DNA from: Candidatus Borrarchaeota archaeon
Lineage (GTDB): Archaea; Asgardarchaeota; Sifarchaeia; Borrarchaeales; Borrarchaeaceae
Length of the DNA: 20,072 bases
Reading direction: 5' to 3'
Assembly: GCA_016840645.1 (NCBI GenBank)
Contig: JAEORY010000022.1
Location: 1-20,072, forward strand
The position numbers and the translations under genes are program-made. The notes beneath the pieces are model-generated. The model saw only the letters and a program-made list of their open reading frames with translations, was not told the origin of the DNA and did no database searches. This document shows positions 1 to 7,685 of the stretch, piece by piece. The number at the start of each line of letters is the position of its first letter. Position 1 is the first letter of the stretch.

Positions 1-57
1 ATATACTCCCCAGTCAAATCCACGTGGAAACAACAATTCTTCGATTCTTTTAGACAT
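1..57 (-). CDS. 5' end of an unidentified protein-coding gene (cut by window edge)
   Basis: A minus-strand reading frame starts with ATG at 57-55 and stays open to the window edge, giving 19 residues that begin MSKRIEELLFPRGFDWG. An AT-rich stretch (58-183) separates it from the upstream YchF-like gene and could hold its own promoter. The visible part is too short to assign a family. Only the start, the strand and the absence of a stop are directly seen. Confidence 0.55.
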   Translation of the reverse strand, partial: MSKRIEELLFPRGFDWGVY

Positions 58-183
58 AGTTAATGATTTGGTTCTCCTCTCTAAAATACATTCTGATGGT
101 TACAATATCAGAATTTTATCTTTGAATAGCCTGAAATAGTGTTTTTACGCAACTAAAAAAAGAATAATAAAAGATTTTTCGTG

Positions 184-1398
184 TTATTTTAGTCCTTTAG
201 CGCTAACGATTTTTATGATATCCCCATCGCTTAATTCGTGGTTTTCTCCAAGTCTTTTTCCAGTACGTGCATCAACAGCATGTATAAAGGTCTCTGCAAG
301 GTCAGTATGAATTTTTCCTGCGAATTCTTTTGCAGTTGTGCCTCTTCTAACTAGATATACATCAGGTAATACTCTACCTTCCGAGTCTGCAAATTTTGTT
401 GTATCATGAACTGGATATACAGCAATCATATCTAAAAGTTCAAAAACCGCTTTTTCTAGCGCTGCTTGAACACCTGTAGATCCATATTTTTCTAAAATAT
501 CTGTCTGAATTCTTTCAAGGCTTGCTTTTTCTTTATCAGAAATTATATCAGACTTTTTGACTTTAAAAGACTTTTCACCAGATTTATACTCAATTACATC
601 CTTTTCAGCTAATTTCTTTAGTGCATACTCACAAAGAGCACATGTTGGTACAACTACATAGCCTTCGCTTTTTAACTCCAATAAACTGTTTAGGAAATTT
701 TCAGAAGTTGGCATATCAATCTTGTTAGCGACGATGATCATTGGCTTCGAAACCTTTCGTAAGACTTCAACGAAGTTGAATAATTCATCATCAGACCACT
801 TCACTGGTTTTTCTTTACTCACACTCTCTTCTCTGAGTGCCCAACGGATATGGCTTCGTGTTATTCCCAATCCAGAAAGTTTGTCTGCTAAAGGTTCATC
901 GATTTCTTTCTGAGTCGAGTCAGCATGTCTGGTTAATCTATTCCAGTCCTTTTGGATTATTTGAAGAAACCACATATTGATTTCTCTCTCAAGAAAACTA
1001 ATATCTCTCTTAGGATCATAACTTCCGGCTTCAATTGGTTGCCCATCCGCATCTATTGAACCAGAAGCATCTAAAACATGAATTAAAACATCTGCTTGTC
1101 TTAGATCGTCAAGGAATTGGTTACCTAAACCTTTACCTTGCCAGGCATCAGGTACAAGACCCGCAACGTCAATAAGTTCGACCGGTATTAGACGTGTACC
1201 TTCTATACATAAAGAGTTCACTGGGGTATCTTCTACGCCTAAATCTGTATGAGGACATGGTTTTCTAACATATGCAATTCCCTGATTTGGTTCAATTGTA
1301 GTAAATGGGTAGGCAGCAACTTTTGCGTCTGTTAAGCAGGCGGCGTTTAAAAAACTTGTTTTTCCACTGCTCGGCTTACCAACAATTCCGACGATCAT
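184..1398 (-). CDS. ychF: YchF/Obg-family GTP-binding protein with C-terminal TGS domain
   Basis: A 404-residue TRAFAC GTPase of the archaeal YchF-like group (COG0012). Visible motifs are the P-loop GKPSSGKT (residues 7-14), the switch I segment PFTTIEP (about 31-37), G3 DVAG (77-80), and G4 ANKID (224-228). A TGS domain occupies roughly residues 328-401. Bacterial YchF and eukaryotic OLA1 have an altered G4 motif and prefer ATP; the NKxD here predicts ordinary GTP specificity. A long insert between G3 and G4 (about 110-215) is typical of the archaeal members. Family knowledge suggests a role at the ribosome or in the stress response, in the cytoplasm. Start is ATG at 1398-1396; the upstream Shine-Dalgarno is weak. 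It appears to be transcribed alone. Confidence 0.88.
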   Translation of the reverse strand: MIVGIVGKPSSGKTSFLNAACLTDAKVAAYPFTTIEPNQGIAYVRKPCPHTDLGVEDTPVNSLCIEGTRLIPVELIDVAGLVPDAWQGKGLGNQFLDDLRQADVLIHVLDASGSIDADGQPIEAGSYDPKRDISFLEREINMWFLQIIQKDWNRLTRHADSTQKEIDEPLADKLSGLGITRSHIRWALREESVSKEKPVKWSDDELFNFVEVLRKVSKPMIIVANKIDMPTSENFLNSLLELKSEGYVVVPTCALCEYALKKLAEKDVIEYKSGEKSFKVKKSDIISDKEKASLERIQTDILEKYGSTGVQAALEKAVFELLDMIAVYPVHDTTKFADSEGRVLPDVYLVRRGTTAKEFAGKIHTDLAETFIHAVDARTGKRLGENHELSDGDIIKIVSAKGLK

Positions 1399-1524
1399 TT
1401 CATCATCTCTTGTGTTCTGTTCAAGTTTGAATAACTGAATGTCAAAACAAAATGAAGGTTAAACTAAAATATAATCTTATGGTGTAGATGCGTTTCGGTC
1501 CTTGCTCTCTTTTTCAGATGTCTT

Positions 1525-2100
1525 CTACTCATGAAGTAGTGTCATGATGCGACCATCCGTGTCTCGAAAGGTTTTGAGTTGCGCCTTCTTCGTATCTGAT
1601 GTCACTGAGAAGTCAAATTCGCCTTTTACGGACCATTGATTGTTTTCATCTTCTTTTTTTGATTTAAAGATTAAGACGAAGCCGATTTCGTGTTTACCTG
1701 GCAGAATAGGTCCATCAAAGAAGATAACTTCCCGTTTTGCCAGTGAATCATCGGCTGAGATGCGGATTGGATTGTCATCGAGATGTACAAATGCTCTCCA
1801 CAACAATAGATCTGTCATCGTGTTGAGGTGAGATAGGAGCAACCTAGAACCGCCTGGCACACGATTCGTTTCAAGATGATTTCTCAGTTCGGTGGCAATT
1901 TCTTCTGGCATATCATTGATCGGACCGTCGCGAAAAAACTCGTTAAAAGTCTGGAAACCAGCAAAGTACCCTCCTCCTGCTTGATGTGACCAGTCTGTAC
2001 CGATATATCTCAACCCAGAAGGATCGATTTAAAGATCAATCCAATGATCGTCACGATCATATAGATCCCATGTCCATGTTCGAGGTGGCACTTGTGAACC
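1525..2100 (-). pseudogene. Decayed gene remnant with in-frame stop, next to a TnpB gene
   Basis: The intact part (2013-1525) encodes 162 residues from a TTG codon with no convincing ribosome binding site. The same frame continues upstream: a TAA at 2031-2029 is preceded by 23 sense codons that look like real protein (PPRTWTWDLYDRDDHW), and the stop is followed by IDPSGLRYIGTDWSHQ. Continuous protein-like composition on both sides suggests a longer gene hit by a nonsense mutation. Its 5' part is missing: only about 10 bases separate this frame from the stop codon of the TnpB gene, so the upstream part was lost or displaced. I do not recognise the family. The C-terminal half looks like a beta-rich domain (FFDGPILPGKHEIGFVLIF). 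A short functional gene starting at 2013 is the alternative. Confidence 0.5.
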
Positions 2101-2110
2101 TTAGAATTAT

Positions 2111-3637
2111 TCATAAAACCATGAACTTATTGACCGCATTCCACGCTTTATGGTAATCATCAATCTTTCCTTGATAGGAAAGACCAGCCTTAAGGTTATC
2201 GGGCTGTGCGCTCGTCACCGAGTGCAAGACATGCTTCATAAATACCGTTTTTCGCAGTATTTCGGCAGTCTTGAAGGAGGTTATCCCACTGTGCTTGAAG
2301 AGGTCGTGAACCATCGACCATGTACGGTAAGGACTGCCCTGTTTCACACGGGGCTTGATAAATTCCCCGACGTGTGAAAGCACCCAATCGTAGACGGCTG
2401 GAATTGCTTCCTTGAAACCCAGTCCCCTTCGAGCTATTACATAACTTGCAAGATGATGTGTTGACAAATTATGTAATCCTGAATATTTGTATTTCCCGAT
2501 TATAGAGGTGTATCCAGGAAATACCTTTCGAAAGGACACACCGCACTTTTTACATTTTCGCTCTAAAAGTTGCAAGGCGGCGGTCTTCAAATTGCTCAAT
2601 TTTCGGTTGCGTGTTGTATTATAGGAAAATTCTTGCTCGAATTGCAAGTCCTCGATCACGATACCTTTGCCTTTATTAATGCAGTAATTGACGATATTAT
2701 CCATCTTATAGGAGATATAATCATTACGTTTATTTGTTCGATAGTTGTGCAGATTGTTGAACGAAATGCTATGATAAGAGAGAAGTGTACCGTGCTGATC
2801 CACATTAGTCAGAGCCACAAAATTATAGTTGAAATCTAAACCGATGGCACCTTGTTCGTAGCCGTAACATGGTGCGGGTTCTGGCAGTTCATAGGATACA
2901 TGGACGAAATAGCGCACTTTCCCTTTGAAAAGCTTTCTTTTCACGGTCACCGTGTATTTGTCAGCATTAAGAATTTCCTGAAACCATTTTTCCTGCACAA
3001 GGTTTACGGACATGGGAATGATCAACCACTTGAGTCCTTTCTGCTTGGAAAAGGTTCGTATCTTGACCGTTTTATCGGGCAATACCTTGAGGTTCAGATT
3101 TTTCAATCCTCGTTGTTTCTTTCCGATGCAACTGAAGGACGAGTCCCGTCGTATCCTGAACTCTTCCCTACTTATGGTGCCGCGTATTCTCTGCCTGAAT
3201 AATTTCTTAGTGCCAAATACCACAGATTCGAGGTGTAAATTGTTTAAGCGTGCCATTAGTGATGATCTGCGGGCGTATAAACCCTTTAACCGCCTGTCGT
3301 GTGTATCCTGTTCCTTTATTGCGTTGATTTTTTTAGTAATGGTTTTTATCTGCTGTGTCATGTAGTTCCGTTGTTTTTCCAGCCATGTTTGTTGTGCATC
3401 CAGTTTCTGCTGGTTATCGATCAAGATGGTGTTGACATAGGGGTTGTTATGACATAGACTCATCAAACATTGTTGGATGGTATTTACTTCACCGAAGCGC
3501 TCTACCATGTAGTTCTCGCCATGAAACAATAAATTATAGCCGATGCGTTTCATGCGGTTATAGATGGTGAAAATCTCATGGAGCGTGTGTTCCTGTAGCT
3601 CATCGGGATAGATTCTGAATGTGATGGTCTGTATCAT
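2111..3637 (-). CDS. tnpB: TnpB-like protein (IS605 OrfB family), RuvC-III Asp and zinc ribbon not visible
   Basis: A 508-residue OrfB/TnpB-type protein. TnpB proteins are RNA-guided nucleases that help IS200/IS605 elements persist. The RuvC-I aspartate is in AIGLDFN (D268), and the RuvC-II glutamate is in GIVIEDL (E329). The third block, YTSIIGKYKYSG (376-387) followed by LSTHHLASYVIARRG (391-405), has histidines where canonical TnpB has aspartate. Only one CxxC pair (C362, C365) is present instead of a four-cysteine ribbon. From memory, relatives with the YVIARR block share this variant, so it looks like a family trait rather than a mutation. About 100 residues follow the RuvC core. There is no TnpA transposase in the window. 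The N-terminal third contains a lysine-rich, helix-forming stretch (about 75-135). It is either an active element with a rearranged site or a nuclease-dead derivative. Confidence 0.85.
   Translation of the reverse strand: MIQTITFRIYPDELQEHTLHEIFTIYNRMKRIGYNLLFHGENYMVERFGEVNTIQQCLMSLCHNNPYVNTILIDNQQKLDAQQTWLEKQRNYMTQQIKTITKKINAIKEQDTHDRRLKGLYARRSSLMARLNNLHLESVVFGTKKLFRQRIRGTISREEFRIRRDSSFSCIGKKQRGLKNLNLKVLPDKTVKIRTFSKQKGLKWLIIPMSVNLVQEKWFQEILNADKYTVTVKRKLFKGKVRYFVHVSYELPEPAPCYGYEQGAIGLDFNYNFVALTNVDQHGTLLSYHSISFNNLHNYRTNKRNDYISYKMDNIVNYCINKGKGIVIEDLQFEQEFSYNTTRNRKLSNLKTAALQLLERKCKKCGVSFRKVFPGYTSIIGKYKYSGLHNLSTHHLASYVIARRGLGFKEAIPAVYDWVLSHVGEFIKPRVKQGSPYRTWSMVHDLFKHSGITSFKTAEILRKTVFMKHVLHSVTSAQPDNLKAGLSYQGKIDDYHKAWNAVNKFMVL
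2342..2379 (-). other. Strong stem-loop inside the 3' part of tnpB, possible guide-RNA scaffold segment
   Basis: TTTCACACG at 2342-2350 pairs perfectly with CGTGTGAAA at 2371-2379. The stem continues inward as GGG (2351-2353) against CCCC (2365-2368) after a 2-base bulge, with an 11-base loop. It lies within sense codons of the TnpB C-terminal extension. In IS605-type elements the guide RNA overlaps the 3' end of tnpB and runs past it, and here almost no non-coding DNA follows the stop codon. That the stem belongs to such an RNA is inference. Confidence 0.4.
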
Positions 3638-3651
3638 AGTGATCGACGGCT

Positions 3652-3668
3652 CCTCTATATCTTAGAGG
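3652..3668 (-). repeat. Small hairpin upstream of tnpB, candidate left-end hairpin
   Basis: CCTCTA (3652-3657) and TAGAGG (3663-3668) form a 6-bp stem with a 5-base loop, 14 bases before the TnpB start codon. Subterminal hairpins are the recognition sites of IS200/IS605 elements. The rest of the gap up to 3884 shows no gene; it contains imperfect repeats of an AGTAACTT-like unit around 3711-3732. Confidence 0.35.
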
Positions 3669-3884
3669 ACAGCTCATTAATAAACCCCACAATTTTTCCA
3701 ATACCCAACCAAGTAACTTTCCGAGTAACTTCCAAACCACAGGAAACAACCAAAAAAACTATATCCGTAACTCTCAAGTAAGTTCTCACCTAACACCAAG
3801 AAACAATTTTAATATAATGAACTTTCTTTATAGGACACTAGATTCCATTTTCTACAATATTAAGCGGATTCTGCCGCGCATGTT

Positions 3885-4739
3885 GTGATGAGTTGTGATG
3901 ATATGCCTCCCGTCTCTGTAGCGCTAGATAAATCAGAAATTGAAGAGTTAACATTGTATATTCAAAAAAAGGGTCTAAAGAGAGTACGCCCAAAGACTGA
4001 ATATGAATTGTTACGAATAAAAGACGGAAAAATCAGTATAGTAGTTTATACATCAGGAAAAGTGGTTCATAATGGATCTAAGGAATCTCAACAAGTAATT
4101 GATGCCATCTTAAAGAAGGAACAATATGACTATATTTTGGGATCTGATGAAGCAGGCAAAGGCGAATGGTACGGACCACTTGTTGTAGAAGGAGTCGCAT
4201 TAACTCCAGATTTCATCATAGAATGTAGAAGGATGGGCGTCAGGGATAGCAAATCAATTGCTAAGCAACAACTGTTGAATCTTGCACAAAAACTTGTGAA
4301 GAAAAAATTTCCCAGAAAACTGGTAATTCTTAAGCCGGAAGTCTACAATTCAAAATACAAGGAGTTCCAGAACGAAGGAAAAAATCTTAATGACATGTTA
4401 GCATGGGCACACTCAGCAGCCATAAAGGATTTATTGAAAGAAATAAAATTCAACAACGCTAAGGTTGTCATAGACAAGTTTGACTTTCAAAAAACAGAAT
4501 ACAGACTTGCAGGTGTCGACAGGACAAATCTAGAAATAATTCAAAAAACTAAAGGTGAATCTGAGATCTCTGTGGCTCTTGCTAGCATTATTGCAAAATA
4601 TATTTTCGAGAATGAAGTTGATAAACTGAATAAGAAATACAAAATTGATCTTAGAAAAACAAAACCTGCTGACATCGAGCCGAAAATTCTACCCCTAGTG
4701 GCCAAACTTCATTTCAAAAATGTGAAAAAACACCTTTAA
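3885..4739 (+). CDS. rnhC: Ribonuclease HIII-like nuclease
   Basis: A 284-residue type 2 RNase H predicted to cut the RNA strand of RNA-DNA hybrids. The catalytic start of the domain is GSDEAGKGEWYGPLVV (86-101, with D88 and E89). It is followed by the substrate loop RDSKSI (120-125), an N-rich motif NLNDMLAW (167-174), VVIDKFD (194-200, D197) and GESEISVALASIIAK (224-238). The N-terminal 80 residues contain YTSGKVVHNG, as in the TBP-like substrate-binding domain of RNase HIII. This domain and the GKG motif separate it from archaeal RNase HII, which has no such N-terminal domain. GTG 3885, ATG 3888 and ATG 3903 are all possible starts; ATG 3903 follows a GTGAT segment that could act as Shine-Dalgarno. 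It converges on the gene ending at 4754. Confidence 0.85.
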   Translation: MMSCDDMPPVSVALDKSEIEELTLYIQKKGLKRVRPKTEYELLRIKDGKISIVVYTSGKVVHNGSKESQQVIDAILKKEQYDYILGSDEAGKGEWYGPLVVEGVALTPDFIIECRRMGVRDSKSIAKQQLLNLAQKLVKKKFPRKLVILKPEVYNSKYKEFQNEGKNLNDMLAWAHSAAIKDLLKEIKFNNAKVVIDKFDFQKTEYRLAGVDRTNLEIIQKTKGESEISVALASIIAKYIFENEVDKLNKKYKIDLRKTKPADIEPKILPLVAKLHFKNVKKHL

Positions 4740-4753
4740 TTCCTGTCAATCTA

Positions 4754-5026
4754 TTAAATCTCTTTTTTTTGCTTAAGGATCTTTTCAATTAGTTTTTTTA
4801 ACAATGGTTTTCCTTCTTCAAAAACACTATCTACAAGAACTTTCACGATATCCAAAGATGCAACATTTCGCCAATCTCCCAGACTTTTTGTGATTTTTTC
4901 TGTGACTCCTTGAATAAATTGCGCAAGCACGAACTCCCAGTATTTCATGTGAACTTCTAGATCTGATAATGTATCCTCAGGCTGTGAAGCCTCATCTTTC
5001 TTTCGCTTGAATGCCATTCCAGTCAC
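4754..5026 (-). CDS. Small hypothetical protein, 90 aa
   Basis: An unrecognised protein of 90 residues (86 from the ATG at 5017). It is helical in appearance with a basic, lysine-rich C-terminus and a polar, charged N-terminus (AFKRKKDEASQPEDTLSDLE). No signal peptide, membrane segment or cysteine motif is visible. GTG 5026 is the longer start; ATG 5017 is equally plausible. It lies 101 bases downstream of the small gene at 5128-5445 on the same strand, so it could be the tail of the sulfate operon or separately transcribed. Its 3' end faces the RNase HIII gene with 14 bases between stop codons. Confidence 0.55.
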   Translation of the reverse strand: MTGMAFKRKKDEASQPEDTLSDLEVHMKYWEFVLAQFIQGVTEKITKSLGDWRNVASLDIVKVLVDSVFEEGKPLLKKLIEKILKQKKEI

Positions 5027-5127
5027 TTAATCCCTTTAATAGCAAAATCTGCATTCCCCTTTATATTTCCTCAGTAAGCAAGCGATATATTCTATAATCA
5101 GTAAGAAGGATCCTCAAATTCGTACTT

Positions 5128-5445
5128 CTAGTTTGAGAAAATGATGTTTAAGTTATTGTTTTTTGCATACTCTTTAGCTTCTACTTCATCATTGAATATC
5201 TTAAAAACATCAAACTCACATAACACTTTCTTTCCATCAACGACAAAATCAGACATTGGTCGTGCAATATTGCCTGCCTCTAAATACACTCTGATTAAGC
5301 ATATTTTTTCTTCTTCTGCAGCTTTTTTACATTCTTCGCATCTCTTAGGTCCCCTTGCGCAGTGAGGGACATATATTTTGTCGATTACATCAATATATTC
5401 TATCGTAATGACCTCTTGACCGTATCTTTGATTTTGAGAATCCAA
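5128..5445 (-). CDS. Small cysteine-containing hypothetical protein, last gene of the sulfate operon
   Basis: A 105-residue protein of unknown family that starts 19 bases after the APS kinase stop codon and is therefore probably cotranscribed with it. The start is TTG at 5445-5443 with no clear Shine-Dalgarno. A cluster of cysteines in HCARGPKRCEECKK (C29, C36, C39) could bind a metal. Further cysteines occur at ICLI and LCEF. The C-terminal third (FKIFNDEVEAKEYAKNN) resembles a small alpha/beta fold. Nothing supports a specific reaction; the location suggests a link with sulfate activation or the sulfonation product. Confidence 0.6.
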   Translation of the reverse strand: MDSQNQRYGQEVITIEYIDVIDKIYVPHCARGPKRCEECKKAAEEEKICLIRVYLEAGNIARPMSDFVVDGKKVLCEFDVFKIFNDEVEAKEYAKNNNLNIIFSN

Positions 5446-5464
5446 AAAATATTTTGATCAAAAT

Positions 5465-6010
5465 TCAACTAAGATAGCCCATCGATTTTGCAGCCTCTAT
5501 AATTTTTTGTGCACTTTCCGCAACTGTTTCATTATCTGTATCAACGATAACATCCGGATTTAGAGGTTCTTGGTATGGGTCATCGATCCCAGTCATCTTT
5601 TGTATTTCTCCGGCTAATGCTCTTTTATAAAGCCCTTTTGGATCTCTTTGAATACATGTTTCAATTGAACATTTGACAAAAATCTCCATAAATCCACTTC
5701 GCTCGTCCTGACTAAGTTCGCGTCTTGCATAATCACGAACTTCTCGATATGGTGAAATTAAGGAAACAATGACCACTACACCATTCCGCGCAAGGATTTT
5801 GCTTACCCAAATGACACGATGATTGTGTTGGTTCCGTTCTTCTTTTGAAAAGCCAAGATCTGGGCTTAAATTTTTTCTGACAACATCACCATCGAGTATT
5901 TCGACGTTACGATGTGAGTTATTCTCAAGATATGCTTCAAGCTCTCTTGCAATGGTTGTTTTACCAGAGCCTGAGAGTCCCGTTAACCATATAACAAAAC
6001 CTTTTGTCAT
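5465..6010 (-). CDS. cysC: Adenylylsulfate (APS) kinase
   Basis: Phosphorylates APS with ATP to give PAPS, the universal sulfonate donor. The 181-residue length is normal for a stand-alone CysC. Visible are Walker A GLSGSGKT (11-18), the family block DGDVVRKNLSPDLGFS (40-55) followed by RNQHNHRV (59-66), ISPYREVRDYARR (85-97) with the serine used in the family as a phospho-acceptor, and the lid segment KGLYKRALAGEI (125-136) with GIDDPYQEP (141-149). Start is ATG at 6010-6008. It lies 42 bases downstream of the sulfotransferase gene on the same strand. With Sat upstream it completes PAPS synthesis from sulfate. Confidence 0.95.
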   Translation of the reverse strand: MTKGFVIWLTGLSGSGKTTIARELEAYLENNSHRNVEILDGDVVRKNLSPDLGFSKEERNQHNHRVIWVSKILARNGVVVIVSLISPYREVRDYARRELSQDERSGFMEIFVKCSIETCIQRDPKGLYKRALAGEIQKMTGIDDPYQEPLNPDVIVDTDNETVAESAQKIIEAAKSMGYLS

Positions 6011-6052
6011 GTTTAATCCAACCTTATAGCATTTCTATCTCTATGTATTATG

Positions 6053-6652
6053 TTATCCTGTTTTCCTCCTCTGTCGATACAACTTATTGTCTATAGGTTG
6101 CATCATACGTTCTAGATCAGCCTTTGGCAGATCAAGAAAGTCAGATATTTTTCTAATATTGGTCTTAGGATGTAACAATATCTCATTGTAGTTTAAGAAC
6201 AAAACATTGATGTCTTCTCTCTCTATAATTTTTCGTTTCATTATCCTATTCAGCTTTATGAAGGCTTCTTTTGTCTTATACCGGTTTTCATCTGTTATTC
6301 CTGCCATCGCCTCCATTGAATCTAGGACCTCTTCAATGTTTCTTTCTGAATAAATAATCTTGTATTTTCCAGGCGGGAGGTATTTAAGGCCATAGGCCGT
6401 TATTTTTATGAATTGTCCTTTAAATTTCTCCAGCGGAAATGTTTCGTTTATTAATTTGTTGATAATTTTTCCGCCCGCAAGTTCATAGTAGCCTTTTGGA
6501 TTGTGGTGATTTGGCGGACGTGAATGCTCATCAAAAGCAGTTGGTACACCACCGGCATATAGAATTTGCATCAACATAGATGTACCGGATCGTTCTAATC
6601 CGGAGACAATATAATTAATGTTATTATCTAATGACAGCAACTTTTTTGCCAT
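6053..6652 (-). CDS. PAPS-dependent sulfotransferase family protein
   Basis: A 199-residue protein with the 5'-phosphosulfate loop IVSGLERSGTSML (15-27), which in this family binds the PAPS phosphate. A second segment, IIYSERNIEEVLDSM (99-113), matches the position of the 3'-phosphate binding motif (arginine, then serine). The acceptor is unknown; the family sulfonates sugars, lipids, small molecules or protein tyrosines. No signal peptide or membrane segment is visible, so it is probably cytosolic. It starts (ATG 6652) one base after the DHH gene's TGA, which implies translational coupling. It lies between the enzymes that make its donor, which strongly supports a true PAPS-using role. It is shorter than many sulfotransferases. 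Confidence 0.8.
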   Translation of the reverse strand: MAKKLLSLDNNINYIVSGLERSGTSMLMQILYAGGVPTAFDEHSRPPNHHNPKGYYELAGGKIINKLINETFPLEKFKGQFIKITAYGLKYLPPGKYKIIYSERNIEEVLDSMEAMAGITDENRYKTKEAFIKLNRIMKRKIIEREDINVLFLNYNEILLHPKTNIRKISDFLDLPKADLERMMQPIDNKLYRQRRKTG

Positions 6653-6653
6653 T

Positions 6654-7685
6654 TCACAACCATTCCATATTCTCTGTCATAATTCTATGCAAGAAAGACT
6701 TCTTTTCATCCCTTGGAAGGACACTTCCAAAAACATCATGTTTTCCTCCTGCGGAATATCCTAAATTTTTTGCAAAAGTAATCAATTTTCTTGAGTTCGC
6801 CAAACCATTGCTTCGACGTATATAAATTTGGACATCATCGGGAAACAGTCCATCATTTATCACAATTACCGTTTTTTCCTCGTGATGCGACGCTAGATGC
6901 CTGGCAACCGCAGAAATAAGATCGTATTTTGTGTCAATTTCAAACAGCAAAATGTGGTCGTCTTTATATGAAGGTGATTGTGCAGTAAGACGATCTAATT
7001 CGTCTTCCAATATTCTTAGATGATTCCTCCATTTTTCGTATGTAAGAATGCGCTTTGGATCATCCTTAAATTGAAGCAAAATGAATACGGCGTTTTCTAC
7101 TTCTTTCTTATTTTGAAGTTTGAAGTTTGAATCGATTAATTCAATCATGCCAAGAAGTTCTGAGAAATTGATACCTATAGAGTCAATATATTTAGAGATC
7201 TCATGGAAAATCACTTTGTTCTTTTTTATTTTCGCTCCTAGGTCTCCTACAGCCCCTAATATTGGAAGGATATTTATTTCGTTCTTTAATAATTCATTAA
7301 TGAACCAAGCCGCTGCTGGAAAATTATCTCCATTTTGCCCCGAAAGTGTTGGATTGAAATTAAGCACTCCTGGAATGTGATCTTGTAAATGATGATCAAA
7401 AAGGAGTATTTGTGCATTTGTAACCTGTTGGAGTTTCAGGACATCTTCTTTCAGTACTGCAATATCTGCTATTATGATAAACTCAAACTCGTGTGCTTTT
7501 TCATAAATCTCTGGTATCAGCCTGTAATTCCCAATCTGTAATGTTGATGTAATAACTTGTGTGTCATTTGCTGAGAGAAACTCGTAAAGCAAAGCAGCGG
7601 AACAAATCCCGTCAGTGTCCCAATGATGAACAAGTAAGCCGCTTTTATTTTGTAGTTTTTTGAGTTCTTCCATTCTTCTATTCAC
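6654..7685 (-). CDS. DHH/DHHA1 phosphoesterase, possibly a pAp phosphatase or nanoRNase
   Basis: A 343-residue DHH-family enzyme (RecJ/NrnA superfamily). Motif I is HHWDTDG (20-26; D23, D25), motif II IIIADIAVL (D74), motif III LLFDHHLQDH (D97, H98, H99) and motif IV GAVGDLGA (D148). A DHHA1-type end carries SAGGKHDVFGSVLP (about 311-324). Members are Mn-dependent single-strand exonucleases, oligoribonucleases or pAp phosphatases such as NrnA. The gene overlaps the end of sat by 8 bases and abuts the sulfotransferase gene, so removal of pAp, the by-product of sulfotransfer, is an attractive role. This is inferred from context. Two starts are possible: GTG 7685 and ATG 7673. It is too short and lacks the extra domains of classical bacterial RecJ. 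Confidence 0.88.
   Translation of the reverse strand: MNRRMEELKKLQNKSGLLVHHWDTDGICSAALLYEFLSANDTQVITSTLQIGNYRLIPEIYEKAHEFEFIIIADIAVLKEDVLKLQQVTNAQILLFDHHLQDHIPGVLNFNPTLSGQNGDNFPAAAWFINELLKNEINILPILGAVGDLGAKIKKNKVIFHEISKYIDSIGINFSELLGMIELIDSNFKLQNKKEVENAVFILLQFKDDPKRILTYEKWRNHLRILEDELDRLTAQSPSYKDDHILLFEIDTKYDLISAVARHLASHHEEKTVIVINDGLFPDDVQIYIRRSNGLANSRKLITFAKNLGYSAGGKHDVFGSVLPRDEKKSFLHRIMTENMEWL

Noticed and set aside
2570..3365. Plus-strand open frames of 89-117 codons opposite tnpB
   Set aside because: They are antisense to a protein with clear RuvC motifs and have no family resemblance or ribosome binding sites.
3669..3760. A small peptide with LLGKLLGWVLEKLWGLL-like repeats on the minus strand before tnpB
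   Set aside because: It arises from a short repeated AAGTTACT-type unit, has no supported start and runs into tnpB out of frame.
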